Assembly: GCA_963829355.1 (NCBI GenBank)
Contig: CAWHHZ010000012.1
Span: 1-64,000, forward strand
Source of the DNA: CAWHHZ01 sp963829355
GTDB lineage: Bacteria > Acidobacteriota > Thermoanaerobaculia > Gp7-AA8 > JAHWKK01
Direction: 5' to 3'
DNA length: 64,000 nt
The notes below the pieces were generated by a model. It saw nothing but the letters and a program-made list of their open reading frames with translations, made no database searches and had not been told where the DNA came from. Position 1 is the stretch's first letter, and each line of letters begins with the position of its first letter. Positions 41,663 through 51,100 of the stretch are shown here, piece by piece. The position numbers were made by a program, and so were the translations under genes.

Positions 41663-42084
41663 CGCGGGCTCCCTGCGTTCTGACGCCAGCCGAGGTTTGC
41701 GTGGGCGCGGTCGAGTGCGAGGCTGAGCTCGGTTGCCCAGGGTGCTGCAAACTGCCATCCGGCGTCCTGCTGCTGGACCACCTCGCTGCTGAGTCGGGCG
41801 AGCGCCTCCACGACCTTCATCATTCCCTGCGACTCGATGAGCTCCCGCAGTGGCTTCATCAGCCATGGCTCTTCCTCCTCTTCGAGCTCATCGATTCCCT
41901 CGACTCGGACGATCGCAGCCGTCAGCTCACCTTCCCAGCACTTCCACTCGACATTCTCGACGGCAGGATCTGACTCCTCTTGCCGGCGTTTCCTGGTGAT
42001 ATGAAGAAGCGCGCAGGCCACCTGGGGCATGCTGCTTTCCTGGATCAGATTTCCGAGCCGCTTCATCAGAAAGTTCATGTGCAT
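41659..42084 (-). CDS. Small hypothetical protein, first of a coupled pair
   Basis: The 141-residue acidic protein MHMNFLMKRLGNLIQESSMP contains VEWKCWEGELTAAIVRVEGI, LEEEEEPWLMKPLREL and RLSSEVVQQQDAGWQFAAPW. Several ATGs cluster at the start. The 342 bases upstream to the next gene are comparatively AT-rich (42180-42330) and could hold its promoter; I see no other gene there. Confidence 0.55.
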   Translation of the reverse strand: MHMNFLMKRLGNLIQESSMPQVACALLHITRKRRQEESDPAVENVEWKCWEGELTAAIVRVEGIDELEEEEEPWLMKPLRELIESQGMMKVVEALARLSSEVVQQQDAGWQFAAPWATELSLALDRAHANLGWRQNAGSPR

Positions 42085-42426
42085 GATGTCTCCTTTGTTC
42101 GTAGTCTTTCAGGGGGATGGGGATCACTGCTGGCGCTGGTCTTTTGCTCGTTTTGCTGCGATTGATCGGTCTTTTCGAGCTGCGTTGCATGTACTATCCA
42201 TAACAGGATTTTCTGCTTGGAAATTCAGGCTAAACCATTGATAAATAAGGGTTTTGCTCGGTGGACAAAGAAAGTTTATTTTCTGGAGATTTGACTCGAA
42301 TTTTCTCGATTTGGCGCCCGGAAAACAGGAGCCCGACTGGGGAACTCGAGGTGCCAGAGCGCAGCACCTGGTTCCGGCGTGGACGGACCTGAGGCTCGAA
42401 GGCGGTAAGATGCGACCGGTGAGTCT

Positions 42427-42600
42427 ATGGAGTGTCTGCTCGCACTGATTCTCGGGGTTTTCTTTTTCCTCGCGGCAGCCTACGCGCTCGGCTACAGCGT
42501 GATGGGCTGGATCGTGAAGCCGCTGGAGGATGCGGCGGAGGAAGAGGAGGAGATCGTGATCGAGGTCTGGGTGGAGGAGGGCGAGGACGAGCCGTCGTAG
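42427..42600 (+). CDS. Small single-pass membrane protein
   Basis: A 57-residue reading frame starts MECLLALILGVFFFLAAAYA, continues LGYSVMGWIVKPLED and ends in an acidic tail (AAEEEEEIVIEVWVEEGEDE). One membrane helix and a strongly acidic cytoplasmic tail are evident. The stop abuts a family B repeat. The hydrophobic-then-acidic design and codon use support a real gene; function unknown. Confidence 0.55.
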   Translation: MECLLALILGVFFFLAAAYALGYSVMGWIVKPLEDAAEEEEEIVIEVWVEEGEDEPS

Positions 42601-42611
42601 CTGATCCGGGT

Positions 42612-42722
42612 TATGTCGCCCCTGCCGGGGCTCGCGTGGTCTTCGGGGTGAATCGGGACCGGGGGTGGTGCTCGTTCTTCGCTTGCCCCGGCTACTTTCT
42701 GTCGCCCCTCCGGGGCTTCTCG
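42612..42722. repeat. Family B palindromic repeat
   Basis: gtcgcccctgccggggctcg, gaccgggggtggtgctcgtt, gtcgcccctccggggcttct. It lies between the small membrane protein and the AbiE cassette. Confidence 0.8.
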
Positions 42723-42770
42723 CTTGCGAGCGACCGAGTAGACAAATGCGGGAACCGGAATGTTCGGTAT

Positions 42771-42798
42771 CCTCGGTGGTTATGATGAACTACCGAGG
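42771..42798. promoter_or_regulatory. Inverted repeat CCTCGGT-N14-ACCGAGG ahead of AbiEi copy 2
   Basis: Same arms and spacing as at 28173, while the sequence farther upstream differs. This conservation points to an operator. Confidence 0.65.
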
Positions 42799-42805
42799 TA
42801 TTGTG

Positions 42806-43396
42806 ATGGAGAAAAGAGTTCTGAATCTGGCTCGGGAGATGGGAGTCATCCGACCGCGGGATCTCGAGGAACGAAGGATTCCGCGTCATCTCATCTACCG
42901 ACTCGAGGAACGGGGGGATCTGGTCCGGGTCGGGAGGGGGCTGTATGCGCTCGAGGGAGGGGAGATTACCGGGGACCGGTCGCTCGTGGAGGTCGCGAAG
43001 GCTGTTCCGGGAGGAGTCGTTTGTCTTCTCAGTGCGCTACGTGTCCACGGCCTGACCACGCAGGGGCCTGCCGAGGTGTGGCTGGCCATCGAGAACAAGG
43101 CGTGGAGACCGACGAGCGCAGCATGGCCTCTTCAACTGGTCTTCATGAGCGGCGAGGCGTTTCAGGCAGGCGTGGATATTCGGCGAATCGAGGGTTCCGA
43201 GGTCAAGGTTTATTCGGCAGCGAAGACGGTGGCGGATTGTTTCAAGTTTCGGAACAGGGTTGGAAACGATGTGGCCGTGGAAGCGCTGCGGGATTTCCTG
43301 AGGAAGTTTCCCGACAGCAGCGGTGATCTCTGGAAATTCGCGGGGATCTGCAGAGTCAGGCGAGTGATGGAGCCGTACCTCGAGGCGATCGGGTGA
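42806..43396 (+). CDS. abiEi: AbiEi antitoxin (cassette copy 2)
   Basis: The 196-residue protein MEKRVLNLAREMGVIRPRDL differs from copy 1 mainly in its first 60 residues, the DNA-binding part (IPRHLIYRLEERGDLVRVG). From KAVPGGVVCLLSALRVHGL on it is almost identical. This pattern could reflect gene conversion of the core or divergence of DNA recognition. It overlaps the toxin by 4 bases. Confidence 0.9.
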   Translation: MEKRVLNLAREMGVIRPRDLEERRIPRHLIYRLEERGDLVRVGRGLYALEGGEITGDRSLVEVAKAVPGGVVCLLSALRVHGLTTQGPAEVWLAIENKAWRPTSAAWPLQLVFMSGEAFQAGVDIRRIEGSEVKVYSAAKTVADCFKFRNRVGNDVAVEALRDFLRKFPDSSGDLWKFAGICRVRRVMEPYLEAIG

Positions 43397-44319
43397 CGAG
43401 GAAGGAGATCAGGGACGTCGCGGCCTCGGTTCGCGCCCGTCTGCTGAACCACGCCCGGGAGAACGGGATCGAGTTCAACCTGGTCCTCCGCCGATTCCTG
43501 TTCGAGCGTCTCCTCTATCGGCTCTCGAGGAGTGACGGCAGAAACCGTTTCGTGCTGAAGGGAGCAATGCTGCTCCGAATCTGGTCCGACTCGCCCTACC
43601 GCGCAACCGTAGATCTCGATCTGCTGCGGACGGGCAAATCAGCTCGAGAGGACGTTCAAGAAGATTTTCAGCAGATTCTCTCTGCCGAAGTCGAGCTCGA
43701 TGACGGAGTGCGGTTCGACCTCCCATCTCTCCAGATCGAGGAGCTCCGGGCGAATGAAGAGTATCTCGGCTTTCGGATCTCTGTAGTTGCGGAGCTCGGC
43801 GTAGTTCGAGATCGTCTTCAGATCGACATTGGTGTCGGCGATGCGGTCTGGCCACGACCGGGACGCATCGACTATCCAACGTTCCTCGATTTTCCTGCTC
43901 CGAGAGTGCTTGCCTACCGGCCAGAGTCGGTGGTTGCCGAAAAACTGCATGCGATCGTCCGGCTGGGGCTGAGGAACAGTCGGATCAAAGATTACTTCGA
44001 CATCCATTACATCGCATCGGAGTTCGGATTCGAGGGCGTCGTGCTCGGCGAAGCTGTCCGTCGGACCTTCGAACGTCGCCGCACGACCATTCCCTACGAC
44101 ACTCCGATCGGGCTCACGAGCGAATATTGGCAGGATGAGCGTCGGCAGACACAGATGCGGGCCTTTTCGAAACGAGCACGGATCGACACCGATGGGCTGG
44201 ATACCGACGCGCTGATGGAACGCCTTCAGGATTTTCTCATCCCGATGCTTCAAGCGCTGGCGAGTGGTGGAGAGTTCGGTGGTTCCTGGGAGCCCGGAGG
44301 CCCGTGGCGCCTGAATTAA
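43393..44319 (+). CDS. abiEii: AbiEii nucleotidyltransferase toxin (cassette copy 2)
   Basis: The 308-residue protein keeps FVLKGAMLLRIWSD, ATVDLDLLRTGK and IKDYFDIHYIASEF. It differs from copy 1 at scattered positions, for example ILSAEVELDDGVRFDLPS against ILSTDVDFDDGVRFDFSS. Both copies appear intact, so both may be active. The same junction to a helicase fragment follows. Confidence 0.9.
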   Translation: MTRKEIRDVAASVRARLLNHARENGIEFNLVLRRFLFERLLYRLSRSDGRNRFVLKGAMLLRIWSDSPYRATVDLDLLRTGKSAREDVQEDFQQILSAEVELDDGVRFDLPSLQIEELRANEEYLGFRISVVAELGVVRDRLQIDIGVGDAVWPRPGRIDYPTFLDFPAPRVLAYRPESVVAEKLHAIVRLGLRNSRIKDYFDIHYIASEFGFEGVVLGEAVRRTFERRRTTIPYDTPIGLTSEYWQDERRQTQMRAFSKRARIDTDGLDTDALMERLQDFLIPMLQALASGGEFGGSWEPGGPWRLN

Positions 44320-44346
44320 CGGGGCCTCGCCCTGATCGGGGTGCGT

Positions 44347-44803
44347 CACGATTGCCGTGGAGCGGGATCAGCGGGAGGCGCTGCAGTCTCTCGTGCGAGA
44401 ACTGGCGGAGTGGCGTCTGGCGGAGTACCTCGATCGCGCGGTGCGACACGCGTTCGAGGGACAGGCGATGCCGTGCAAGGTGAGCTACAGCGGTGGGCGC
44501 CCGATCATCTTTCTGCCGGACAGGAAGAGCAATCCGCAGATCCCGACCGGATCGGTCGAGGTCACGGCCGACGGCGAGATGTTCGTGATGGATTTCGTGA
44601 AGGTGGCGGTGAACGTCGCCCGGCCGAAAGAGGGTGGAGAGAACGAGCTGCCGCGGATTCTGCGCGGGTGGTTCGGTCCGGATGCAGGACGGCCTGGGAC
44701 GCGGCACAACGTGGTGTTCGAGCTGAAGGATGATGGGTGGGAGCTGGCGCCTCACCCCGGCCCTCCCCCGCAAGCGGGGAGAGGCGGAAGGTTGATGAGG
44801 TGA
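44347..44803 (+). pseudogene. DUF3427 helicase fragment (copy 5)
   Basis: The segment matches parent 27058-27461 (VERDQREALQSLVRELAEWR to DDGWEL). After that it ends in a short repeat, ctcaccccggccctcccccg...aggttgatgagg, also found at 45892-45946. It begins at the same parent base as copy 2. Confidence 0.85.
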
Positions 44804-44938
44804 TTGCCGGTTGAAAACCGGCGGCCCGGCCGTTTGGAAAGCGGTGCTACGCTGCGTGGTTTTGGTGGGGCGGGCTGACCGGTGGTTGCCCCTCCGGGGC
44901 TACCACCGGCTAATGTCCTGCACGCCTCCGGCGTGCGG
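44804..44938. repeat. Family C plus shortened family A repeat
   Basis: The first A hairpin is lost and gctacgctgcgtggttttgg joins directly. Confidence 0.8.
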
Positions 44939-44961
44939 AGTATGTTTCGCTATTGACAGCT

Positions 44962-45031
44962 CGGGACCGGGGCTGCGCTCGTTCCTCGCTTGCCCCTGGC
45001 TACTTTCTCTCGCCCCTCCGGGGCTTTCGAC
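44962..45031. repeat. Family B repeat, right part
   Basis: gaccggggctgcgctcgttc with gcccctggctac, then cgcccctccggggc. Confidence 0.7.
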
Positions 45032-45059
45032 AGCCTGTACAGTTTTCCCCTTAGGGTTC

Positions 45060-45362
45060 TCAGAGGTTATCGAGGCGGGTGATCCAGTATCGGGGGCTTC
45101 GCTTCTGTGCTGCGACTGCCACGATCATAATGGAGTCAGGCTCATCAACATACAGGATGCTGTATGGGAACCGAGGGATGACTTTCCTTCGAATGAGCTT
45201 CGTCAGCTTGACGCCAGAGAGCGGATGCTGGCGAATCGCCGTGATGGCTTCTTCCAAGGAGTCGATGAACCGATCGCCGAGTCCTGCAGACTGCCGGTCG
45301 TACCAGTCGGTCGCCTCATCGAAGTCGAGACGAGCTGCACCGAGGAACCGGTAGGCCTTCAC
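45060..45362 (-). CDS. ParE/RelE-family toxin
   Basis: The 100-residue protein MKAYRFLGAARLDFDEATDW has YDRQSAGLGDRFIDSLEEAI, then RQHPLSGVKLTKLIRRKVIP and RFPYSILYVDEPDSIMIVAV with a terminal SPRYWITRL. This is the ParE pattern, including RFPYSILY. It overlaps the antitoxin stop by 4 bases. Confidence 0.88.
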   Translation of the reverse strand: MKAYRFLGAARLDFDEATDWYDRQSAGLGDRFIDSLEEAITAIRQHPLSGVKLTKLIRRKVIPRFPYSILYVDEPDSIMIVAVAAQKRSPRYWITRLDNL

Positions 45363-45598
45363 CTGTTGCGGGATCTCGCTCTGGCGAGGACTCCATCGCC
45401 ATCGATGGCGGCTTCTTCGCCTGACCGATACTTTTCGTATCGGGCCTCAGCCTCGGCGAGCCACAGTCTCTCGTTCTCATCGTCGGATAACGTGTCCAGG
45501 CTTTCCAGGAGACGATGGGCGAGGTTCGCCCGATCCTGCGGCTCGAGCTGCATCAGGCGCTGTTCGATCTCTTCGAGGTCAGGGGACATGATGCTCAT
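45359..45598 (-). CDS. Addiction-module antitoxin (CHP02574-type)
   Basis: The 79-residue protein MSIMSPDLEEIEQRLMQLEP has QDRANLAHRLLESLDTLSDD and LWLAEAEARYEKYRSGEEAA, as in the antitoxin family partnered with ParE. It lies upstream of its toxin in the usual order. Confidence 0.85.
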   Translation of the reverse strand: MSIMSPDLEEIEQRLMQLEPQDRANLAHRLLESLDTLSDDENERLWLAEAEARYEKYRSGEEAAIDGDGVLARARSRNR

Positions 45599-45640
45599 TG
45601 TAACGCGGGAACAGATCACCGACTTCCGTCGAGCCTGTGT

Positions 45641-45887
45641 CCGATCATCTTTCTGCCGGACAGGAAGAGTAATCCGCAGATCCCGACGAGCGCGACCGAG
45701 GTAACGGCCGACGGTGAGACGTTCGGGATGGATTTCGTGAAGGTGGCGGTGAACGTGGCGCGGCCGAAAGAGGGTGGAGAGAACGAGCTTCCGAGGATAT
45801 TGCGCGGGTGGTTCGGCACCGATGCAGCACGTCCTTGGGACGCGGCACAACGTGGTGTTCGAGCTGAAGGATGATGGATGGGAGCTC
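45641..45887 (+). pseudogene. DUF3427 helicase fragment (copy 6, middle part)
   Basis: The segment matches parent 27209-27456 (PIIFLPDRKSNPQIPTSATE to FELKDDGWEL), with a frame break near the end. It starts just upstream of the ParE antitoxin gene. Confidence 0.85.
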
Positions 45888-45891
45888 CGGC

Positions 45892-46139
45892 CCCTCACCC
45901 CGGCCCTCTTCCCGCAGGCGGGGAGAGGAGGAAGGTTGATGAGGTGACGGCCGGTTGAAAACCGGCGACCACTCCTTCGCCTTCGGCTTGGGCGGTGCGG
46001 CCCGGCCGCTTGGAAAGCGGCGCTACGCGGTCCGGCACCCCTGCCGGGGTGCTCCATGATTTTGAATGGGGCGGAATGACCGGTGGTTGCCCCTCCGGGG
46101 CTACCACCGGCTAATGTCCAGCACGCCTCCGGCGTGCGG
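45892..46139. repeat. Short ctcaccccgg repeat plus families C and A
   Basis: Family C is interrupted by about 30 bases, actccttcgccttcggcttg and ggcggtgcgg, similar to bases near 14515 and to the RAYT insert. A full family A follows. Confidence 0.75.
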
Positions 46140-46141
46140 GC

Positions 46142-46350
46142 TGAGGCGATCCGGGGACATGTCGAGAAGGGGATACCGGTGCATTTCTTCGTGAGGCGTG
46201 CGAAGAAGGTGGGGAGTCGGGCTGCGCCGTTTTTTTATTGCGGTGATGTGGTGTTTGGGGACTGGGAGGGGGATAAGCCGGTGACGGTGCGGTGGCGGTT
46301 GCCGGAGCCGGTGCAGGAGGGGTTGCGGGGGAAGTTGCGGGTGGAGGAGT
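46142..46350 (+). pseudogene. DUF3427 helicase C-terminal fragment (copy 6, end)
   Basis: The segment encodes EAIRGHVEKGIPVHFFVRRA and DWEGDKPVTVRWRLPEPVQE, matching parent 27722-27925. Confidence 0.85.
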
Positions 46351-46372
46351 AGGAGGCGGGCGCGTGATGAGG

Positions 46373-46456
46373 TGACGGCCGGTTGAAAACCGGCGGCCCG
46401 GCCGCTTGGAAAGCGGCGCTACCGCCGGCTAAGGGCCTGCACGCCTCCGGCGTGGG
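46373..46456. repeat. Family C plus right end of family A
   Basis: gccggttgaaaaccggcggc is fused to taccgccggctaagggcctg and its last hairpin. Confidence 0.75.
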
Positions 46457-46475
46457 TGAATTGCGCTCAGTTTCA

Positions 46476-46585
46476 TGTCGCCCCTGCCGGGGCTCTCGTG
46501 GTGTTTTGGGTGGATCGGGACCGGGGGCGGCGCTCGTTCCTCGCTTGCCCCCGGCTACTTTCTGTCGCCCCTCCGGGGCTTTGAG
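46476..46585. repeat. Family B palindromic repeat
   Basis: Complete copy: gtcgcccctgccggggctct, gaccgggggcggcgctcgtt, gtcgcccctccggggctttg. Confidence 0.85.
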
Positions 46586-46643
46586 TAGTCTGTGGAATGC
46601 TCCATCCTTGGTATGAGTCTACGGTTGCCCATTCCGAGGGATA

Positions 46644-46952
46644 ATGAAGTCGATGGCTTTCGTCGCGATCACTCCTGTTGGGCTTCGTGTGCAAGTATCA
46701 GATGATCGCTGGAATCTGATCATCGAGGTGAAACATCCCGTGATGCGTGGTCGAGAGAATGAAGTCCGCCAGGCGCTCGAGCGACCGGAGGAAATGCGCC
46801 GCAGCAGAAGAGATCCAGATGTATTGTTGTTTTATCGAGCAGTCAGAACGGGACGATGGACTTGTGCTGTGGTCAAGCGTGTTACGGCAGAAGACGGATT
46901 TCTGATCACTGCGTATCCGACGGACGCTATCAAGGAGGGGGAGCCGATATGA
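46644..46952 (+). CDS. PBECR/DUF4258-like probable toxin
   Basis: The protein has WNLIIEVKHPVMRGRENEVR, QALERPEEMRRSRRDPDVLL and FYRAVRTGRWTCAVVKRVTA, then GFLITAYPTDAIKEGEPI. This is the phage-barnase-EndoU-colicin-RelE-like nuclease pattern seen in small TA toxins. It overlaps the DUF2283 gene by 4 bases. Confidence 0.75.
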   Translation: MKSMAFVAITPVGLRVQVSDDRWNLIIEVKHPVMRGRENEVRQALERPEEMRRSRRDPDVLLFYRAVRTGRWTCAVVKRVTAEDGFLITAYPTDAIKEGEPI

Positions 46953-47161
46953 ACCAGCTGAAGGTGTTCTACGACCGAGAGGGTGAGAGTCTTACCGTCT
47001 GGTTTGGTGATCCTTCCGAGGAGGCGGTCGTCGAAGAGACGGGGGACGAGGTCCTTCTGATCAAGGACGCCGCGGGGAAGGTCATCGGTTTCGAAAAGCT
47101 GCAGTACCGGGTCGAACATCCCGAAGAGTTGAATGTGGCGCTGGAGAAGATCGGGGCGTAG
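46949..47161 (+). CDS. DUF2283 protein, probable antitoxin
   Basis: The 70-residue protein MNQLKVFYDREGESLTVWFG has DETGDEVLLIKD-like and AAGKVIGFEKLQYRVEHPEE segments, the DUF2283 signature. The ATGA overlap with the nuclease-like gene and its small size fit an antitoxin. Confidence 0.8.
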   Translation: MNQLKVFYDREGESLTVWFGDPSEEAVVEETGDEVLLIKDAAGKVIGFEKLQYRVEHPEELNVALEKIGA

Positions 47162-47186
47162 CGATAGCGAGCGTGAGGGTCGTAAG

Positions 47187-47291
47187 GGCACCCTTGTCGG
47201 GGTGCTGCGTAGATTTGGGTGGGCGGGATGACCGGCGGTTGCGCCTCCGGTGCTACCGCCGGCTACCGCCCCGCACGCCTTCAGCGTGCGG
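47187..47291. repeat. Family A repeat overlapping the VapC 3' end
   Basis: The last hairpin (cacgccttcagcgtgcgg) provides the stop codon of the PIN-domain gene. Confidence 0.8.
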
Positions 47292-47691
47292 TCTCGACGA
47301 ATTTCGTCGGATGAATCGCGACATCAACCGCCGCGTTCAGCATGCGCCGATCGGAGGTGACGAGTGCAACCGTGCGGTCCATCGCCGTCACCACGAACTG
47401 CGCGTCGTAAGCCGTCAGCCCCATCTCGAGCGACGTCATCAGCACGGAGTCTCCCGAAGGCTCGTGCTCACTTCCGCCGAACGTGGCGACCGCAAGCCGC
47501 CACGCCCGTAACGCCGATGCCTCATCCAGGACCCGCGCACGCACCGACAAAGTCAGGACATTCAAGAATTCGCTGCGCCAGAGAGCCGGCAGAATCCATT
47601 CGTCATCGACCGCATATACAGATCGGGCGAGATCCGTGTGCTCTCCCTCAATGAGGAGATACGCCACCAGATTGGTATCCGCGACGATCAC
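47281..47691 (-). CDS. PIN-domain RNase toxin (VapC/FitB-like)
   Basis: The 136-residue protein MIVADTNLVAYLLIEGEHTD has the PIN acidic residues in VADTN, LWRSEFLNVL (E), MGLTAYDAQFVVTA (D) and LVTSDRRML (D). VapC toxins cleave tRNA or rRNA. It overlaps its antitoxin by 4 bases. Its final codons lie within a family A hairpin. Confidence 0.88.
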   Translation of the reverse strand: MIVADTNLVAYLLIEGEHTDLARSVYAVDDEWILPALWRSEFLNVLTLSVRARVLDEASALRAWRLAVATFGGSEHEPSGDSVLMTSLEMGLTAYDAQFVVTAMDRTVALVTSDRRMLNAAVDVAIHPTKFVETAR

Positions 47692-47921
47692 CGGCGGTCC
47701 GCACGGCGCGCACGGTCGATGATCGACTGGCTCAAAGGCTTCGCGCCTCTAATCCGTACACGATCAATGTCTTCCAGTGCGGGCGCACCAGCGCGATCAT
47801 CGAGCGACCGCTCCAGGATCGTCAGCGCCTCGCCACTGAGACTCCGGCGATTCGCCTCCGCCCGCTCCTTCAGTTTCTCGTGGATCTTCTGTGGAACGTT
47901 CTTGATCAGAATCCCAGGCAT
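47688..47921 (-). CDS. FitA/VapB-like antitoxin
   Basis: The 77-residue protein MPGILIKNVPQKIHEKLKER has an N-terminal ribbon-helix-helix (RAEANRRSLSGEALTILERS) and a C-terminal linear toxin-binding tail (DRVRIRGAKPLSQSIIDRAR). Order and overlap match a FitAB/VapBC operon. Confidence 0.88.
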   Translation of the reverse strand: MPGILIKNVPQKIHEKLKERAEANRRSLSGEALTILERSLDDRAGAPALEDIDRVRIRGAKPLSQSIIDRARRADRR

Positions 47922-47997
47922 GACTACCAGAACGATACCATATCGATACCAATTCCTCGCTTGCCCCCGCTGCGGCGTTCGGGGATTGCGCTCTGGG

Positions 47998-48109
47998 TCA
48001 TGTCGCCCCTGCCGGGGCTCTCGTGGTGTTTTGGGTGGCTCGGGATCCGGGGGCGGCGCTCGTTCCTCGCTTGCCCCCGGCTACTCTCTGTGCCCCTCCG
48101 GGGCTTTGG
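47998..48109. repeat. Family B palindromic repeat
   Basis: Complete copy, with a partial tract (ccccgctgcggcgttcgggg) just before it near 47965. Confidence 0.8.
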
Positions 48110-48161
48110 GATTGTGAGCGAGGTGGGCTCCGGCTTCCGGGAGCGCTCTCGCCAGCCGCCC

Positions 48162-51100
48162 TCAGTCCCTCGCTTCGACGATTACGGTCACGGTTCTCTT
48201 CTCGCCGTCACGGAGGTAGACGACCTCGACCGTCTGACCAGGCTCGAGTTGTCGGAGAATCTCCGCATAGCCGCGCAGGTCGGTGACTTCCTGCCCATTC
48301 ATGCGGACGATCACGTCACCCTCTCCGAGGCCGGCGTTCGCAGCCGGAGAGGCGGGAACGATTCCATCGAGCCGGACTCCGTCGCCCTCGAACGCGAAGT
48401 CGGGAACAGTTCCGAATCGCACCCGGCGTCCTCCGCCAGCGGACGGCGCCGACGGAGCCGCTCCGGACTGTCCCTCGATCGTCACCGTGAGCGGCTCGGG
48501 GCGCTCTGCCAGATAGACCAGAGCCTCGCGCACCGCCGTCGCGACCTTCACGAGACCGGCCGCGTCGATCCCGGCGACCGTGTCAGAGGGCTGGTGATAG
48601 TCGAGATGAGCCTGCGAGAAGATCTGGACGGCCGGGATTCCCTTCTCGATGAATGCCTGCTGATCCGAGCCCTCCGCGGCGGCTGACACCATGCGGGTCT
48701 CGACTCCGGTGACCCATCCGATACCGCGGAAGATGTGCTGCCACTCGTCGGCGGTACCGGCTCCGAGGACGGTCAGCTTCTGGTCGAACAGTCGCCCAAC
48801 GGTGTCGAGGTTGACCACTGCCCGCAACCCATCGAGCCCGAACGGCTCGGGATGCGCGGCGTAGTAGCGTGATCCGATCAGTCCGCTCTCTTCTCCCGTG
48901 AACGCGGCGAAGACGAGTGCTCGCTGCGGCGTTTCCGTCGAGGCGAGGTTCGCGGCGAGCTCGACGAGGACCGCGACTCCGGACGCGTTGTCGTCCGCTC
49001 CCGGATGCAGAGCTCCCGCTTCTCCGTCCGGCCACCCGTATCCGAGATGGTCATAGTGTGCGCTGACCAGGTTCCATTGGCCCTTCCACTCTTCGTTCGT
49101 GCCGGGGAGATATCCGATGACGTTGACGATCTCCCGCGGCTCTCCGTCAGGCCCCGCGGGGAGCGTGAGCTTCTGGAACCACCCGCCGCCGTCGCCACCC
49201 GGCTGCAGTCCGGCGGCCGCGAACCGCTCGGCAATCCACTCCGCTGATTCCGCGAGTCCCTCCGTTCCGATTCCGCGACCGTCACGCTCGGGAGCCGCAA
49301 GCCAGCGCACGTGATCGAGCAGCGTTCGCTCCGAGAAAACGGGCGGCAACTCCGCCAGAGCGCGAGAGGATTCGGCCTCGGGCGAGGGGAGGGGATCGTG
49401 CCGCTCGTCAGACGGACGGAGATCGACGCGGAGCGGCGAATCGACTCCGGCCCATCGTCCCTTGATCATGTTGACCGGTTCGGTTCCTTCGAACGCGAGA
49501 TACGAATACTTCCCGTAGTGGGGGAGCTTTCTTCCGAGGCCGGGGAAGGCATCGGGCGGGTCGATCGCGAGCCACCCGACTGCGTGCTCGGCACTTCCGG
49601 GATGCCGGCGGACGACGACCACGGAATGATCGTCCCAGGTCGCGTCCTCGCCGTCGAGGACGATGTCGTCATCGCGGATCTCGAGTCCCATGGCGGGATC
49701 CGACGTCATCAGATCGCGCGCGAATTTGTTCTCCCTGCCGAGAATCCAGACGGAGCGGTCGGCAGGTATCTCTTCGAGCGACATGTCGTCGGTGATCGAG
49801 ATCGCGTGCGAGGCGCTCTGCCATCCTTCGACCAGTCCGCGCCAGCGAGCTTTCTCGTCCTCGTCCGCCGTCGACGGCACGATTGCGAGGATCGACGATT
49901 CCCCGAAGATCTGTCCGATCGAGGGTGGTGTTTCCCGCGGGTCGAGCAGTCGGAACAGGTCGAACCATGGATCGACCTCGAGAAGTAGCGGGCGGCTCGA
50001 CACCGTGATTTCGAACGGCGTGTCGGGGCCACTGAGCGTGACCTCCGACGTCTCCACGCCATCACGAGTGGTGAGGACGACAGGGACGTCGAACGCGAAG
50101 TGTCCGATCGAGTCCGGCTGCGTCTGATGGAGTGTGCCTCGTACCGTCCATCCGTCGCCCGCGGCGGCGACGTCTCCGACCGACACGGACAGTGCTGGAG
50201 CCCCGGCGCGCCCGACCCAGTCATCGAAGAATGCCCCGAGGTCTTCGCCCGAGACCTTTTCCATGACGTGGCGGATGTCGGTGAACGAGGCTCTCTTTCC
50301 CCTGAACTGGCGATAGAACGACGACATCGCCTCGCGGAATGCGTCATCTCCGAGACGACGGCGAAGCATGTGGAATCCCATCAGCGATTTCCCGTAGCCA
50401 ACAGCTTCGGTCGCCGCGCTGTGACGTGAACGGAATTCAGAGAGAGGAAAGTCGCGGGACTCGCTGACGTAGTCGCGGTACTTCTGCAGGGTCGACTGAC
50501 GGTACTCGGCGCCCTGACCACGCTGCTCCTTGAGGAGGTGGTCGGCCATGTATGCCGTGAGCCCCTCACACCAGTTACCGCTCTCGTACTCCACGAACAC
50601 GGAGTTGCCCCACCAGTTGTGAAGGATTTCGTGAGGATAGGACGAGACGATGATGAACGGGAAGCGGATGACCTGGGGGCCGAGCAACGTGAACGACGGC
50701 ATGCCGTAACCGGTCTCCCAGAAGTTCTCGACCAGCGCGAATTTGCCGTATGGATAGGGTCCGATCAGACTTCGGTACATCTCGATGTACTGAGCCGTGG
50801 CCGTGAGGTATTTCGCGGCGAGCGCGTCGTCCTGTTCATGCAGATACACGAGCGCCTCGGCCATCCCGGCGCTGTCCTTCCACATGTGAAGCGGGCCGCC
50901 CACCAGGTAGATGTCGTCGACCAGTCCCTCGGAGCGCCATCGGGCGCGACCATCGAGACCTCGAGAGTCTCCGGCTCCCGTTGCGATCAGATGCCATCCA
51001 TCCGGCAGGTCGACGACTTCGAGCTCGAACCCCACCAGGCCATCTCCGAAGAGCGGATACCAGCCACTCGTGGATGAGAGGAAGACGCCCTCCGGTCCGA